From NCBI GenBank assembly GCA_003526765.1, contig DPXZ01000102.1, forward strand, positions 1 through 21,091: a stretch of DNA of 21,091 nt. Reading direction: 5' to 3'. Below, in pieces: positions 1 to 8,084 of this stretch. The notes beneath the pieces are model-generated. The model searched no databases. It saw nothing but the letters and a program-made list of their open reading frames with translations, and had not been told where the DNA came from. The position numbers and the translations under genes are program-made. This DNA comes from Fervidobacterium sp. GTDB lineage: Bacteria; Thermotogota; Thermotogae; Thermotogales; Fervidobacteriaceae. Within the stretch, counting starts at the first letter, position 1. Each line of letters begins with the position of its first letter.

Positions 1-458
1 ACTACATAAGAAACCTCATCGCATCAGGATATTTCTACATGTTTGATTACAAAAATACCGTGAGCGCAAATTTTACAAAGAGTGCTAAAGATGCAATACC
101 AAACTGGAGATTTGCGTATACTATGGAGAAGAAAAATGAAAAATATTCTTTATCGTACAACACCAATGGTGATAACAGATACACACTTAGTGCCGACATG
201 AAAAATATAGATCCGAACACGAATATATCACTGACATACGACCCACAACAAGTAGTATTAACAAATCTAAAGATGGCCTTTGACAAGTCTTTGCATTGTT
301 GGGTATTCTCACTTGGTGCAGAATTTTCTTACAGGTCAGGTGCTGATATTTTAGGAATGTTAGATAAAATTTACTTCAAATTCAGGTTAACAGATATGCC
401 CGATAAGTTCTTCTATTTTGAACCTACATCTGGTACACTTCAGATCAGCGGGATGTGA
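1..458 (+). CDS. C-terminal end of an LptD/OstA-like outer-membrane beta-barrel protein (5' end outside the window)
   Basis: The frame is open from base 3 to the TGA at 456-458, so this is the tail of a longer gene. The first internal ATG (39) has no ribosome binding site and is probably not a start. The roughly 150 visible residues alternate polar and hydrophobic residues in short strands, as in a transmembrane beta-barrel. The end (a CWVFSLGAEF strand, then a KIYFKFRL strand and a PDKFF..EP tail) resembles the C-terminus of LptD/OstA-type proteins. That family assembles outer-membrane material in Gram-negative bacteria; in Thermotogae it would sit in the outer sheath (toga). The gene ends 4 bases before tilS, so it is probably the upstream member of the tilS-ftsH operon. 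The coding call is firm; the LptD assignment rests on pattern resemblance only and another barrel protein is possible. Confidence 0.55.
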   Translation, partial: YIRNLIASGYFYMFDYKNTVSANFTKSAKDAIPNWRFAYTMEKKNEKYSLSYNTNGDNRYTLSADMKNIDPNTNISLTYDPQQVVLTNLKMAFDKSLHCWVFSLGAEFSYRSGADILGMLDKIYFKFRLTDMPDKFFYFEPTSGTLQISGM

Positions 459-462
459 TTGG

Positions 463-1803
463 TTGCAAAACGATTTTGATTTATTTGAAAGGTTTGTACA
501 AGTAATTGATACTTATGTAGCTACAGGCCGCAATACGAAAAAGATTCTTCTTGCCGTCTCCGGTGGTGTGGATTCAATTGTGATGCTTGATCTTTTTGAT
601 AGATTGAAATCACTAAAGAGCGACTGGAGAATCGATATCGGCGTAGCAACTTTTAACCACAAACTGCGCGAAGAAGCTTATTCAGAAGTAGAATTTGTAA
701 GGCAGGTATGTGAGTCAAGGAATCTTACATTTTACACTTCATCGGGTGATGTTGCCAAATTTGCACAGAGCAATAAGTATTCTACTGAAGAAGCTGCAAG
801 GTTTCTCAGATATTCCTTCCTAAATGAGATCGCTCAAAAGAACGGATACAACTACATATCAACAGCGCACAACGCAAATGACTTGCTTGAAACCATTTTG
901 CTTAGATTTGCAAAGGGTACAGGACCATTTGGACTTGCCGGTATCAAGCCAGCACATGATCAATACATAAGGCCATTGATCTTTTTCAGTCGAGAGGAGA
1001 TAGAAAAATACGCACAAAGTAGAAAGTTGCACTATGTTGTTGATAAATCGAATTTTGATGTCAAGTATCAAAGAAATTTCATTAGGCATGAAATAGTTCC
1101 TCTGTTGAAAAGTATCAATCCGAGTTTGGAAAGGTCAGCTCTGCACCTTTCAAAGAATATCTGGAAGATGGATGAATATATCGACAGGGTCCTAGCGTCA
1201 AGTCAAATTAACATGACTAATCTAGAAGATAGAATCATCTTCAAACTCGTTGAAGATAAGTATCTTCAAACTGAACAGATTAGGCGTATGGCCCTAAAGT
1301 TCTTTAAGAGACCTTTGGATATGGAAAAACTTGAACGTTTTGAGGCATGCAATTCGCAATCATTCAAGGTCTCTTTTTGGAGGAATTTGGGTATAGAAGT
1401 TTCATACAATTGGGTAATGATGGGACCCATTGATAATTACCTTAGAAAAAGTATAAAGTTGATGCCATGCTATAGTGGCTTTGACGGCAATAATACAAAC
1501 AATTTTGAATATGAATTCAATGGGTACTTTATAAAAATAAATTTTGGTGGTATAATCAATTCACGATTTAGTGGTGATATAGAAATAAGAAATTGGATTG
1601 AGGGTGATCGATTGACTGATGGTAGAAAGATTAAGGACTTATTTAATTCTAAGAAGGTCCCAACATTTGTGAGAAAGCTAATGCCACTTGTAGTTTTCGA
1701 TAACAGAATTATTTTTGCCCCTTATTTATATGAAGACAAAAAGACTCTTAAGAGTATCGATATTGAAGTTCAGGTGAAAGGAGGTCTTTGCTTTGAATCG
1801 TAA
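463..1803 (+). CDS. tilS: tRNA(Ile)-lysidine synthase
   Basis: TilS uses ATP to attach lysine to C34 of the CAU-anticodon tRNA-Ile, which then reads AUA codons. The PP-loop ATPase motif SGGVDS lies at residues 33-38 of the 446-residue product. It is followed by the TilS pattern FNHKLREEA and by STAHNANDLLETILLR (the HxxxDxxET-like segment). The C-terminal domain shows the expected WIEGDRL..GRKIKDLFNSKKVP segment near residues 385-410. I chose TTG at 463, with GGGATGTGA just upstream and 4 bases after the previous stop. An in-frame TTG at 418 would add 15 residues but overlaps the preceding gene by about 40 bases. The end overlaps ftsH by 11 bases. The tilS-ftsH pairing is common in bacteria. 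Confidence 0.93.
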   Translation: MQNDFDLFERFVQVIDTYVATGRNTKKILLAVSGGVDSIVMLDLFDRLKSLKSDWRIDIGVATFNHKLREEAYSEVEFVRQVCESRNLTFYTSSGDVAKFAQSNKYSTEEAARFLRYSFLNEIAQKNGYNYISTAHNANDLLETILLRFAKGTGPFGLAGIKPAHDQYIRPLIFFSREEIEKYAQSRKLHYVVDKSNFDVKYQRNFIRHEIVPLLKSINPSLERSALHLSKNIWKMDEYIDRVLASSQINMTNLEDRIIFKLVEDKYLQTEQIRRMALKFFKRPLDMEKLERFEACNSQSFKVSFWRNLGIEVSYNWVMMGPIDNYLRKSIKLMPCYSGFDGNNTNNFEYEFNGYFIKINFGGIINSRFSGDIEIRNWIEGDRLTDGRKIKDLFNSKKVPTFVRKLMPLVVFDNRIIFAPYLYEDKKTLKSIDIEVQVKGGLCFES

Positions 1804-3640
1804 CATCGGATCTGTCATATTTCTTATACTGATTGCACTCTCTCTGTTCTGGGTTTACGAAGGTTTTGTAAGCTCTAAAAGCGCAATTGAAGTCAACATG
1901 AGCTATAGCGAGTTTATGAAACGTATAGGCAATGGAGAAACAGATATTGCAAGAGTCGTCATAAAAGACGATGGCAATTTGAGAGTGGAGACCAAGCAAG
2001 GAAGAGCGTACTCTGTTTATGCCCCGTGGTTTATGTACGATGTAGAAAACATAAATAACATTGTTTCTTACGGTGTCATAGTAGAAGGCGAGAAAAGTGT
2101 TGACAGTAACTTTTGGATAAACGTGATTGGAAACATAGCTATTTTCGTAATCACTCTTCTACTCTTTGCCTTCATAATTAGAGGCCTTGGAAGGAACAAT
2201 AATCAGGCCTTTACATTTACGAAGAGTAGAGCTGAGAAGGTTAATCCAAACAAGATGAAGGTAACCTTCAAAGATGTTGCTGGTGTAGATGAAGCAGTCG
2301 AAGAGTTAAAGGAGACCGTTGAATTTCTCAAGAACCCCGGTAAATTTACCAAGATCGGCGCTAGAATGCCAAAAGGTATACTGTTGGTAGGGCCTCCGGG
2401 TACGGGTAAGACGCTACTTGCAAGGGCAGTTGCAGGTGAGGCAAATGTGCCATTTTTCCATATCAGCGGTTCTGACTTTGTTGAATTATTTGTTGGTGTT
2501 GGTGCTGCAAGGGTTCGTGACCTATTTGAACAGGCGAAGGCAAATACACCATGCATCATATTTATAGATGAAATTGATGCAGTTGGAAGACACAGAGGAG
2601 CTGGCCTTGGCGGAGGTCACGATGAAAGAGAGCAGACACTAAACCAGTTGCTCGTTGAGATGGACGGTTTCGACGTCAATTTGGCCATAGTGGTTATGGC
2701 AGCAACGAATAGACCTGACATACTAGATCCTGCTTTGTTGAGGCCTGGTAGATTTGACAAAAAAGTCGTGGTTGATCCACCAGATGTAAAAGGTAGAGAA
2801 GAGATTTTGAAAATTCATTTAAGAAATAAGCCAATCGACAGAGATGTGGACATAGGTGTACTTGCCAAGAGGACGATGGGGTTTGTCGGTGCTGATCTCG
2901 AAAATCTTGTAAACACAGCAGCGCTATTGGCGGTCAGAAATGGAAGAAACATCATAAAGATGGACGATTTTGAAGAAGCAATAGACCGAGTGATTGCAGG
3001 TCCAGCTAGAAAGTCGAAAGTGATATCTGAAAAGCAAAAGAGAATAGTTGCATATCACGAAGTGGGACACGCTATAATTGGTTCTTCTTTGCCAAATTCA
3101 GACCCAGTACACAGAATTTCTATAACGCCACGTGGTTACGCTGCGTTAGGTTACACACTCCATCTACCTGCGGAGGATAAGTATTTAGTGAGCAAGAATG
3201 AACTTCTCGACAATATAACGACTCTGTTGGGTGGTAGAGCTGCAGAAGAGAGCGTCTTTGGGGATTTTACAAGTGGTGCTTCAAACGATATCGAACGTGC
3301 GACTGAAATTGCAAGGAAAATGGTCTGTGAGTATGGGATGAGCGATACCTTTGGTCCGTTGGCATGGGGCAAGACAGAACAAGAAGTATTTTTGGGTAAG
3401 GAATTAACAAGGATCAGAAACTATAGTGAAGAAGTGGCCAAGCTGATAGACCAAGAAGTTGAGAATATAATCAAAACATGTTACGAACGTGCAAGAGAGA
3501 TACTTGTGAGAAACAGAGCAAAGATGGATCAAATCGTTGCAGTATTGTTGGAAAGAGAAGTCATGAGTGGTGAGGAACTAAGGGCAATGCTCAATGGTAA
3601 TGAAGAAGTACTACCACCACAAAACAAGACGATCAACTGA
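1793..3640 (+). CDS. ftsH: ATP-dependent zinc metalloprotease FtsH
   Basis: FtsH is a membrane-anchored AAA+ protease that extracts and degrades damaged membrane proteins and some cytosolic regulators. All parts of the 615-residue protein are visible. There is a transmembrane segment at about 6-22, an extracytoplasmic domain, and a second transmembrane segment at about 108-130. The AAA domain has Walker A GPPGTGKT (200-207), pore loop FVGVG (233-237), Walker B IIFIDEID (255-262) and arginine fingers in RPGR (317-320). The zinc site is HEVGH (422-426), with Asp499 in SGASND as the likely third ligand. The start is TTG at 1793, placed 7 bases after a near-perfect AAAGGAGGT at 1777-1785 that lies inside tilS, so the two are probably translationally coupled. 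Length is normal for the family. Confidence 0.97.
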   Translation: MNRNIGSVIFLILIALSLFWVYEGFVSSKSAIEVNMSYSEFMKRIGNGETDIARVVIKDDGNLRVETKQGRAYSVYAPWFMYDVENINNIVSYGVIVEGEKSVDSNFWINVIGNIAIFVITLLLFAFIIRGLGRNNNQAFTFTKSRAEKVNPNKMKVTFKDVAGVDEAVEELKETVEFLKNPGKFTKIGARMPKGILLVGPPGTGKTLLARAVAGEANVPFFHISGSDFVELFVGVGAARVRDLFEQAKANTPCIIFIDEIDAVGRHRGAGLGGGHDEREQTLNQLLVEMDGFDVNLAIVVMAATNRPDILDPALLRPGRFDKKVVVDPPDVKGREEILKIHLRNKPIDRDVDIGVLAKRTMGFVGADLENLVNTAALLAVRNGRNIIKMDDFEEAIDRVIAGPARKSKVISEKQKRIVAYHEVGHAIIGSSLPNSDPVHRISITPRGYAALGYTLHLPAEDKYLVSKNELLDNITTLLGGRAAEESVFGDFTSGASNDIERATEIARKMVCEYGMSDTFGPLAWGKTEQEVFLGKELTRIRNYSEEVAKLIDQEVENIIKTCYERAREILVRNRAKMDQIVAVLLEREVMSGEELRAMLNGNEEVLPPQNKTIN

Positions 3641-3671
3641 ACTATCATTGATGTTTACTGGGGGGATTGCT

Positions 3672-4073
3672 GTGCTGAACAATTTTGAAAACATGGTTGG
3701 AATGAATAAGTCGGTGGAGTTAATACCAGACGATGGAATGATTTGGGATGAAGATGAAGAAATGGCTCAGTTGCGTTTTGTGTCAACTTCGGGGCTCATT
3801 AAAGAAGTAAATGGACTAATTGGTGAGTTCCTATCACAGTACTTAGATGAGAATGTTATATCTGTTGTAACAGAAGTTCAGTTTTCTCACATTAGGCCCG
3901 TTGTAGTTGGTGAGAGGCTCATAATAGGTATAAGGATCAGTGAGGTCATTGCAAATCAGTTTACATTCAGGGTAGTTATCATGAAGGACGCAGATAAAGT
4001 AGCTGAAGGTGCGGTAAAACGCGCGGTAGTCTCCAGAAATTACTTGCACCGAAAATCTGTAGAAAATATTTAA
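3672..4073 (+). CDS. Hotdog-fold thioesterase-like protein
   Basis: A small cytosolic protein of 133 residues with the pattern of a single-domain hotdog thioesterase of the fluoroacetyl-CoA thioesterase (FlK)-like group. It has a GEFLSQYLDE helix, then FSHIRPVVVGERL leading into strands, and a closing FRVVIMKDADKVAEGAVKRAVV. Members hydrolyse acyl-CoA thioesters, but the substrate cannot be read here. I chose GTG at 3672, with the run GGGGGGAT at 3660-3667 as ribosome binding site. ATG at 3651 (7 residues longer) and ATG at 3693 are alternatives. The gene follows ftsH by 31 bases and is likely in the same operon. Fold call moderately sure; function open. Confidence 0.72.
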   Translation: MLNNFENMVGMNKSVELIPDDGMIWDEDEEMAQLRFVSTSGLIKEVNGLIGEFLSQYLDENVISVVTEVQFSHIRPVVVGERLIIGIRISEVIANQFTFRVVIMKDADKVAEGAVKRAVVSRNYLHRKSVENI

Positions 4074-4105
4074 TTATACTGTTCTTGAAGGAATGTGTTT
4101 GTCGT

Positions 4106-5509
4106 ATGAGAAGACCACGAGACGAAGAATCTTTTAAGGAATTTAACTACGTTTCCAAAATTTTCAAGGATGAAAAATTGATTAGCCAAATTCCGGGCAA
4201 CCTTCCAAAGGTTGCCCTTATTTTCCCAAACGATTACGAAGTAGCCAGTAGCTCACTCGCTTGGAGCTGGATAGAGCAATTATTGGCAAACAGAGGTATT
4301 GGAGTTGAACGATTTTTCTATGAACCATGGTTTAAGCGATTTTATTCCGTCGAAGAGCAAAGACCAATAGATGAGTTTTCGACTTGGCTTTTTACATTCC
4401 AATTTGAAAATGATTTGAGAAATATCGCTGATTTGCTTATTAAACGTGGTATACCATTGAATGCTTCAGATAGAGAGAATTACCATCCACTGATAATAAT
4501 TGGCGGGCCAGTGAATTTGTTCAACGTCGAGATACTTAGTGATATTGCTGATCTTCTATTCGTGGGGGATTTGGAGTGTGCCATAGATCAAGTCTCGCAA
4601 GCTCTGATGAACGATAACAAATTTGAGAGCATAAAAGAAATGCTTAAGATACCTCAGGTTTATTCCAAGGTACATGGAAAGGAGAATTTCAAGAACTGCC
4701 AAGGTACCCTAGATATCGTACCATTCTCACATTTTACAACTCCACATTCGGTATTTAAGAACAAATTACTTGTAGAGATTGGTAGGGGTTGCATAAGAAG
4801 ATGTGCATTTTGCGTAACCGGATACACCAAAAAACCTGTAAAATTTGCAAATGCAGAAAGTGTTATCGAAATATTCCGAAAGTATAAGACTGAGGAATTC
4901 GGTCTAATAAGTGCTACAATAACAGACTATCCGTATTTAAACACTTTACTAGATCACATGGAAAGAGAGAATATCAAATTCTCAGTTTCTTCGATGAGAG
5001 TTGATGATGTAAATGAAAGACTGCTAAAGATGTTGAAAGTGACTGATCACAAGTCATTTACAGTGGCACCGGAAGGAATATCACAGAGAATAAGGGAAAT
5101 TATGCTCAAAGACATAACACAAGAAGGGATCTTCAATGGATTAACATTAGGTCGAAATGTCGGCTTTGAACATGTAAAGCTATACTACATAATTGGTTTT
5201 TCGGAGGAGACATCGGAGGATTATCGTGAATTTTTCTGGTTTATAGATGAGGTAAACAAAATGGGGTACAGAAAAATTACGTTGAGTATAAACCCATTAG
5301 TCCCTAAACCCAAGACACCATTTGAATATAGAAAAATGATAGATCGAAAAGATTACGAAGAAAGGATAAAGTACATAAAGAAAAATCTGCAAGACAAAGC
5401 AAAAATATATGCTGAAAGCTATAAAGAAAGTTTCATGCAATATCAAATATCAAGACTGAAAGGAATCGAGACCATAGAATTCATCAAAGAGAATTTTATG
5501 AAAAAATAA
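4106..5509 (+). CDS. Radical SAM protein with B12-binding-type N-terminal region
   Basis: The 467-residue protein carries the radical SAM 4Fe-4S motif CIRRCAFC (Cys 229, 233, 236), within GRGCIRRCAFCVTGY. Upstream, residues 30-75 (VALIFPNDYEVASSSLAW, then GVERFFYEP) and IIIGGP near 131-136 resemble the B12-binding-like domain of an uncharacterised radical SAM family (the TIGR03960-type group, from memory). After the cluster come VAPE and YYIIGF segments typical of the TIM-barrel. The canonical DxHxxG cobalamin-ligand motif is not seen, so real cobalamin binding is doubtful. The reaction is unknown. The start is ATG at 4106; a TTG at 4085 lacks a ribosome binding site, while GAAGGA at 4087-4092 is rather far from 4106. 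It is the last gene of the tilS-ftsH operon. Confidence 0.82.
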   Translation: MRRPRDEESFKEFNYVSKIFKDEKLISQIPGNLPKVALIFPNDYEVASSSLAWSWIEQLLANRGIGVERFFYEPWFKRFYSVEEQRPIDEFSTWLFTFQFENDLRNIADLLIKRGIPLNASDRENYHPLIIIGGPVNLFNVEILSDIADLLFVGDLECAIDQVSQALMNDNKFESIKEMLKIPQVYSKVHGKENFKNCQGTLDIVPFSHFTTPHSVFKNKLLVEIGRGCIRRCAFCVTGYTKKPVKFANAESVIEIFRKYKTEEFGLISATITDYPYLNTLLDHMERENIKFSVSSMRVDDVNERLLKMLKVTDHKSFTVAPEGISQRIREIMLKDITQEGIFNGLTLGRNVGFEHVKLYYIIGFSEETSEDYREFFWFIDEVNKMGYRKITLSINPLVPKPKTPFEYRKMIDRKDYEERIKYIKKNLQDKAKIYAESYKESFMQYQISRLKGIETIEFIKENFMKK

Positions 5510-5513
5510 ATAT

Positions 5514-6191
5514 TCATATCTTTCCAAGTTTCATACTGAAAACACCCATCGATAGGATTATGGCGGTCTCAAAGCGTAGAATTTTCTTTCCAAGGCATAT
5601 ACTTCTAAACTTTCCCTTCAAAAGTTCAGTTTCCTTTTTTGAAAAGCCTCCTTCGGGACCAGCGATTATACCTACATTCTTCGATATCCTTTTCGGTATC
5701 TTTCGCCCTTTAAAATCCAGCATGTAAGTACTTTCGGGCGCCAAAGAGAATATGTCTAGAAACTCGATACTCTTTATATCGGGGAAATGGTATCTCACAC
5801 ATTGCTTCGATGCTTCTCTAACGACTATTTCAAGTTTTTCTTGCTTATCATCGTAATGTCGAGATGCCCTTTCGTTGTTAAAAATATATATCTCATCTAC
5901 ACCAAGTTCTACGGCCTTTTCTATCGTCCAGCGTAACCTCTCCCAGCGGCCGGACGGTGCAAAAAGCACCAACCTACCATCGGAAGGTTCAACAAACTCA
6001 TGAGACAATACCTTTCCCTGTGCAGATTGCTTCCCTATTACATCAACTATTATCTTGTATTTTCCACCATTACCATCGGTAACATCAATTATTTCTCCCT
6101 GCTTTATCCGCATCACTTTCATGTGAGTTACTTCATGTTCATCGAACGATATGAAACTATCACCGGGTACTCCATAAAAGATATTTGGCAA
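5514..6191 (-). CDS. rsmE: 16S rRNA (uracil-1498-N3)-methyltransferase
   Basis: RsmE is a SPOUT-class methyltransferase that makes m3U1498 of 16S rRNA using SAM. The 225-residue product shows the family signatures in order: an N-terminal PUA-like barrel (VTHMKVMRIKQGEIIDVTDG, about 21-40), EKAVELGV (91-98), REASKQCVR (125-133), and the knot segments GPEGGFS (178-184) and LGKKILRFETA (200-210) that form the SAM site. The start is TTG at 6191-6189, behind the strong AAGGAGGAACG just upstream. The gene converges on the radical SAM gene with only 4 bases between stop codons and no visible terminator. Confidence 0.95.
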   Translation of the reverse strand: MPNIFYGVPGDSFISFDEHEVTHMKVMRIKQGEIIDVTDGNGGKYKIIVDVIGKQSAQGKVLSHEFVEPSDGRLVLFAPSGRWERLRWTIEKAVELGVDEIYIFNNERASRHYDDKQEKLEIVVREASKQCVRYHFPDIKSIEFLDIFSLAPESTYMLDFKGRKIPKRISKNVGIIAGPEGGFSKKETELLKGKFRSICLGKKILRFETAIILSMGVFSMKLGKI

Positions 6192-6237
6192 AATACGTTC
6201 CTCCTTGCTTCATTCGATATACCACTTTAGAAATTCA

Positions 6238-6266
6238 ATAATCCGCTATCTTACAAAATTAGTCAA
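6238..6266 (-). promoter_or_regulatory. Predicted rsmE promoter
   Basis: On the minus strand TTGACT (6266-6261) is followed after 17 bases by GATTAT (6243-6238). This fits a housekeeping sigma promoter with a good -35 and a weaker -10. Transcription would begin near 6230, about 40 bases before the rsmE start. The rest of 6267-6379 shows nothing else I can support. Confidence 0.5.
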
Positions 6267-6379
6267 TTTTACCGATTGATTCCCTGTCCATTTATTCAAA
6301 AACATCCTGTTAATTTCAAAGTGGGTATCATTCGATAAGAGTATAACTAACGAAAACCATATCATAACTATTCTAACAC

Positions 6380-6412
6380 AAAAAACGAAAAATCCCCCCA
6401 AAATTTGGGGGG
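6380..6412 (-). terminator. Rho-independent terminator of the antitoxin-ABC ATPase unit
   Basis: Six C residues (6394-6399) and six G residues (6407-6412) flank an AT loop (AAAATTT). Read on the minus strand, the hairpin is followed by a T-rich tail (ATTTTTCGTTTTTT). It lies 40 bases after the ATPase stop and separates it from rsmE. Confidence 0.85.
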
Positions 6413-6451
6413 TAAAATAACTGACATTGTCTTTTATAAAGAGAAATCAAA

Positions 6452-7561
6452 TTACCAGTGCAGTAATTCTTTCTCTGTTGCCTTATCGAATATATGCATG
6501 GTAGTCATATCAAAGACAAGGTCGATCTTCTGCCCATCTTGTGCCTGACTCTTTGCATTAACCCTTGCAACTATCTTATCGTCTCCTGCAACGACATGAA
6601 GTAACGTCTCACTACCAAGAGGTTCCACAACGTCAACTGTAACTTCTGCTGTGTTTTCCGGCCTTGGAGCAATGGCAAACATCTTATCGTACACGTTTTC
6701 TGGCCTTATACCAAAGATTATGTCTTTATCAATGTATTGAACAAGTTTGTCTTCGTATTCTTGAGGAACTTTGAGCTTCAACCCACTTGTCTTAACCCAT
6801 AGACCACCTTCACCCTTAATTATCTTACCTTCTATGAAATTCATTGCTGGACTTCCAATGAATCCTGCAACAAACATATTGGCCGGTCTATTGTACACTT
6901 CGTAAGGTGTTCCAATCTGCTGGATGACCGCATCTTTCATGATAACTATCTTATCGGCCATTGTCATGGCTTCAACTTGGTCGTGCGTAACGTAGACAAT
7001 CGTTGCTTCGAGCCTAGCATGTAGTTTCTTTAATTCTGATCTCATCTGAACACGTAACTTTGCATCAAGGTTCGAAAGAGGTTCGTCAAACAAGAACACC
7101 TTTGGATGTCTAACGATTGCACGTCCGACTGCGACCCTTTGCCTTTGACCACCGGAAAGTTGTCTAGGCTTTCTATCGAGCAAAGACTCAATCTCAAGTA
7201 TCTTTGCAGCTTCATGGACTCTTTCGTCTATTTCATTTTTTGGTACCTTTCTTAACTTCAAACCAAATGCCATGTTATCATACACAGTCATATGTGGATA
7301 TAGAGCGTAGTTTTGGAACACGAATGCAATATCTCTATCTTTTGGTTCAACATCGTTAACTACACGCCCATCAATCTTTATTTCTCCTTTTGTGATCTCT
7401 TCAAGCCCTGCAATCATACGAAGTGTCGTTGTTTTTCCACAACCAGATGGACCAAGTAATACGAGAAACTCTTTGTCTTCAACTACGAAATTCGCATCCT
7501 TTACAGCCTCTACCTTACCTTCGTATACTTTCCAAACATGCTCGAGAACAACCTGCGCCAT
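6452..7561 (-). CDS. MsmK/UgpC/MalK-type carbohydrate ABC transporter ATPase (orphan)
   Basis: This 369-residue cytosolic ATPase powers an ABC importer, probably for sugars. Motifs are Walker A GPSGCGKTT (37-45), Q-loop Gln83, signature LSGGQ (135-139), Walker B VFLFDE (155-160) and switch His193 in VTHDQ. From about residue 240 there is the C-terminal regulatory region (MOP/TOBE-like, FGIRPENV) typical of the MalK/UgpC/MsmK branch. The ATG at 7561 is preceded by AGGGGAGGT, which lies within the last codons of the upstream antitoxin gene; the longer reading to 7609 lacks such support. No permease or binding-protein gene lies in the window. In Firmicutes, and apparently in Thermotogae, one such ATPase can serve several sugar transporters; that role here is inference. 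Confidence 0.93.
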   Translation of the reverse strand: MAQVVLEHVWKVYEGKVEAVKDANFVVEDKEFLVLLGPSGCGKTTTLRMIAGLEEITKGEIKIDGRVVNDVEPKDRDIAFVFQNYALYPHMTVYDNMAFGLKLRKVPKNEIDERVHEAAKILEIESLLDRKPRQLSGGQRQRVAVGRAIVRHPKVFLFDEPLSNLDAKLRVQMRSELKKLHARLEATIVYVTHDQVEAMTMADKIVIMKDAVIQQIGTPYEVYNRPANMFVAGFIGSPAMNFIEGKIIKGEGGLWVKTSGLKLKVPQEYEDKLVQYIDKDIIFGIRPENVYDKMFAIAPRPENTAEVTVDVVEPLGSETLLHVVAGDDKIVARVNAKSQAQDGQKIDLVFDMTTMHIFDKATEKELLHW

Positions 7562-7565
7562 ATCT

Positions 7566-7847
7566 TTATACCTCCCCTTCATCTCTAGTAATGTTAGAAT
7601 CTTCTCCAAAAATATCTTCGAGTTTTAATTGCTTAAAAAGAGATGGATCGCCAATGTCTAACAGATAAAGATCCCACACCTTATCCATGAATTCAAAAAT
7701 CTTAGAGTACGTATTATAATTCATAACAACAGATACTGGTTTACCATTTTTGGTTATCACAATATCCTCACTAATCGAATCCTCAATCACTTTAGAAAAT
7801 TTTGCCTTCGCGTCTGCCAGTGAATAAAACTCCGTTTTTCTTTTCAT
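7566..7847 (-). CDS. Phd/YefM-family antitoxin-like protein without a partner toxin
   Basis: A 93-residue protein with the Phd/YefM fold pattern: a start with YSLADAKAKFSKVIEDS, then IVITKNGKPVSVVMNYNTYSKI, in which the KNGKP turn and the preceding A-K-x-x-F helix are diagnostic. Family members bind operator DNA with the N-terminal half and neutralise a RelE/Doc-type toxin with the flexible C-terminal tail. Here the tail (residues 60-93, acidic) is present, but no toxin gene is adjacent. Downstream, after 4 bases, comes the ABC ATPase; upstream is a 237-base intergenic region. The start is ATG at 7847 with AAGGGGG before it. Family call good; it may act only as an autoregulator or pair with a toxin elsewhere. 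Confidence 0.83.
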   Translation of the reverse strand: MKRKTEFYSLADAKAKFSKVIEDSISEDIVITKNGKPVSVVMNYNTYSKIFEFMDKVWDLYLLDIGDPSLFKQLKLEDIFGEDSNITRDEGEV

Positions 7848-7860
7848 ATAACGCCCCCTT

Positions 7861-7876
7861 GACTACTATTATAGTC
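7861..7876 (-). promoter_or_regulatory. -10 element within a palindrome before the antitoxin gene
   Basis: GACTACTATTATAGTC has 5-base inverted arms (GACTA/TAGTC). On the minus strand it contains an exact TATAAT (7873-7868), 21 bases before the antitoxin ATG. No good -35 lies 16-18 bases upstream. A palindrome over the -10 is the usual layout for Phd/YefM autorepression, so this is a candidate operator. That link is inference. Confidence 0.45.
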
Positions 7877-7966
7877 ATAATCTTTCCAAATGTGGTAGAC
7901 ACACATAATTTGTTTCATAATTGTTACTTTAACGAAATACATATACTCAAAAATAGGTGTAAAATT

Positions 7967-7980
7967 TGACCGAACGGTCA
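7967..7980 (+). promoter_or_regulatory. TetR-type operator
   Basis: TGACCGAACGGTCA has perfect 6-base arms (TGACCG/CGGTCA) around two central bases. This is the classic form and size of a TetR/AcrR-family operator, and it is the strongest palindrome in the 237-base region between the antitoxin gene and the radical SAM gene. The likely binder is the TetR protein encoded at 9572-10144 in the operon downstream. It lies about 105 bases from the radical SAM start and could also affect the divergent unit. Confidence 0.65.
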
Positions 7981-8016
7981 GTAAAAACAGTTGGGGTAAC
8001 TCTGCAATTTGTAGGT

Positions 8017-8044
8017 TTGTTTATCACTATTAGACGACTATTAT
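8017..8044 (+). promoter_or_regulatory. Candidate promoter of the radical SAM-TetR-MFS operon
   Basis: TTGTTT (8017-8022) and TATTAT (8039-8044) are 16 bases apart. The -10 is good and the -35 weak. A start near 8051 would give a leader of about 34 bases before the ATG at 8085, which has a strong AAAGGAGGAGGAG. A second option, TTGTTA (7921) with TATACT (7942), has only 15 bases of spacing but would place the TetR operator just downstream of the start point. Confidence 0.35.
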
Positions 8045-8084
8045 CATCTACATTATTGCAAATAGAAAAAGGAGGAGGAGAATT

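Noticed and set aside
2203..2559. Open reading of 118 codons opposite the ftsH ATPase domain
   Set aside because: Antisense shadow of a highly conserved region; no independent coding signs.
7921..7935. TTGTTACTTTAACGA as a second Rex-type site
   Set aside because: The half-sites are separated by 3 bases instead of the 6 of Rex operators, and one arm has a mismatch.
7848..8084. A toxin gene next to the Phd-like antitoxin
   Set aside because: No open reading with a start, ribosome binding site and toxin pattern is present in this region on either strand; it holds only regulatory sequence.
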